Shown here one piece after another: positions 62,608 through 64,000 of a stretch of DNA of 64,000 bases. The notes under the pieces are model-generated. The model had not been told where the DNA came from and searched no databases. It worked only from the letters and a program-made list of their open reading frames with translations. Location: NCBI GenBank assembly GCA_018239845.1, contig JAFEGO010000094.1, forward strand, positions 1 through 64,000. Reading direction: 5' to 3'. The DNA comes from Verrucomicrobiota bacterium (GTDB taxonomy: Bacteria > Verrucomicrobiota > Verrucomicrobiia > Opitutales > Opitutaceae). The translations under genes and the position numbers were made by a program. How positions within the stretch are numbered: position 1 is the first letter of the stretch; each line of letters opens with the position of its first letter.

Positions 62608-62676
62608 ACCACGAAACACACGAAATACACGAAAGCAGACCCTCCGACTTTCGTGTATTTCGTGTGTTTCGTGGTT
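62607..62676. repeat. Perfect 29-bp inverted repeat between recQ and the helicase gene
   Basis: The arms 62607-62635 and 62648-62676 are exact reverse complements, with a 12-base loop. Each arm is built of CACGAAA-type units. The left arm overlaps the last base of the recQ stop codon. It can act as a terminator or is a dispersed element. Confidence 0.9.
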
Positions 62677-62713
62677 CCCTCATCGGTAATTCTCCATTCC
62701 CTTGCGGTGATTC

Positions 62714-64000
<1,287 letters not shown>

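Overview
The window is GC-rich bacterial chromosome. It most resembles a member of the Verrucomicrobiota, probably family Opitutaceae. This placement is inference, from a fused LpxC-FabZ next to lpxA, secreted Ig-like proteins with a shared C-terminal module, DUF4838 and heparinase II/III-type carbohydrate enzymes, an EpsI-like exosortase-associated protein, and short GTAG-type palindromic repeats in intergenic gaps. The cell is Gram-negative: it has a lipid A pathway, a TolC-type channel and a nucleotide-sugar/O-antigen set. No rRNA genes, IS elements, prophage or CRISPR array were seen.

Layout. 1-8.6 kb is mostly housekeeping: the 3' end of hisI, a PLP decarboxylase, a Tat-exported BNR-repeat protein, lpxA and lpxC-fabZ, efp, a beta-carbonic anhydrase and an RlmI-type rRNA methyltransferase. 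8.7-18.2 kb is a five-gene plus-strand operon. It has three paralogous heparinase II/III-like proteins without signal peptides, a secreted helical-repeat protein and an ABC-type solute-binding protein with no permease or ATPase nearby. 18.2-19.9 kb holds small membrane proteins around an ECF sigma factor. 20-30.4 kb carries a thymidine/pyrimidine-nucleoside phosphorylase, a PuuD-like urate hydroxylase with a cytochrome c tail, argS, a GYF-like membrane protein, a YihY/BrkB protein, a PpiD/SurA-like chaperone and a TolC-family protein. 30.4-38 kb is mixed: a pseudopilin, miaA, a lipid kinase, a response-regulator diguanylate cyclase, a sugar epimerase, trpA, an endonuclease/exonuclease/phosphatase-family protein and tRNA-His.

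38-46.3 kb is a surface-polysaccharide locus: an O-antigen ligase/polymerase, a PglF/WbpM-type 4,6-dehydratase, an initiating sugar transferase, a DegT-type aminotransferase, a DUF4838 protein and an EpsI-like protein. Together the dehydratase, aminotransferase and phosphoglycosyl transferase could make and load a 4-amino-4,6-dideoxy sugar onto the lipid carrier. 46.3-50.2 kb encodes two large secreted proteins (cyclophilin-Ig and triple Ig) that share a duplicated C-terminal module. 50.5-56.5 kb is a tightly overlapped phosphorelay: histidine kinase, Rcp1-like receiver, REC-PAS protein and GAF-PAS hybrid kinase. 56.6-59.2 kb has a DUF218 protein and a DUF47-Pit phosphate-uptake pair. The right end has a membrane fusion protein whose thioredoxin-like and Mrr-like domains both appear to have lost catalytic residues. 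It is divergent from recQ, which is followed by a UvrD/PcrA-type helicase that runs off the window.

The most unusual items are the double-inactive thioredoxin/Mrr membrane fusion, the heparinase triplet with its orphan binding protein, an EF-P lacking the usual modifiable residue, a REPIN-like element, a motif shared by two convergent gaps, and the repeated C-terminal module of the two secreted Ig-like proteins.
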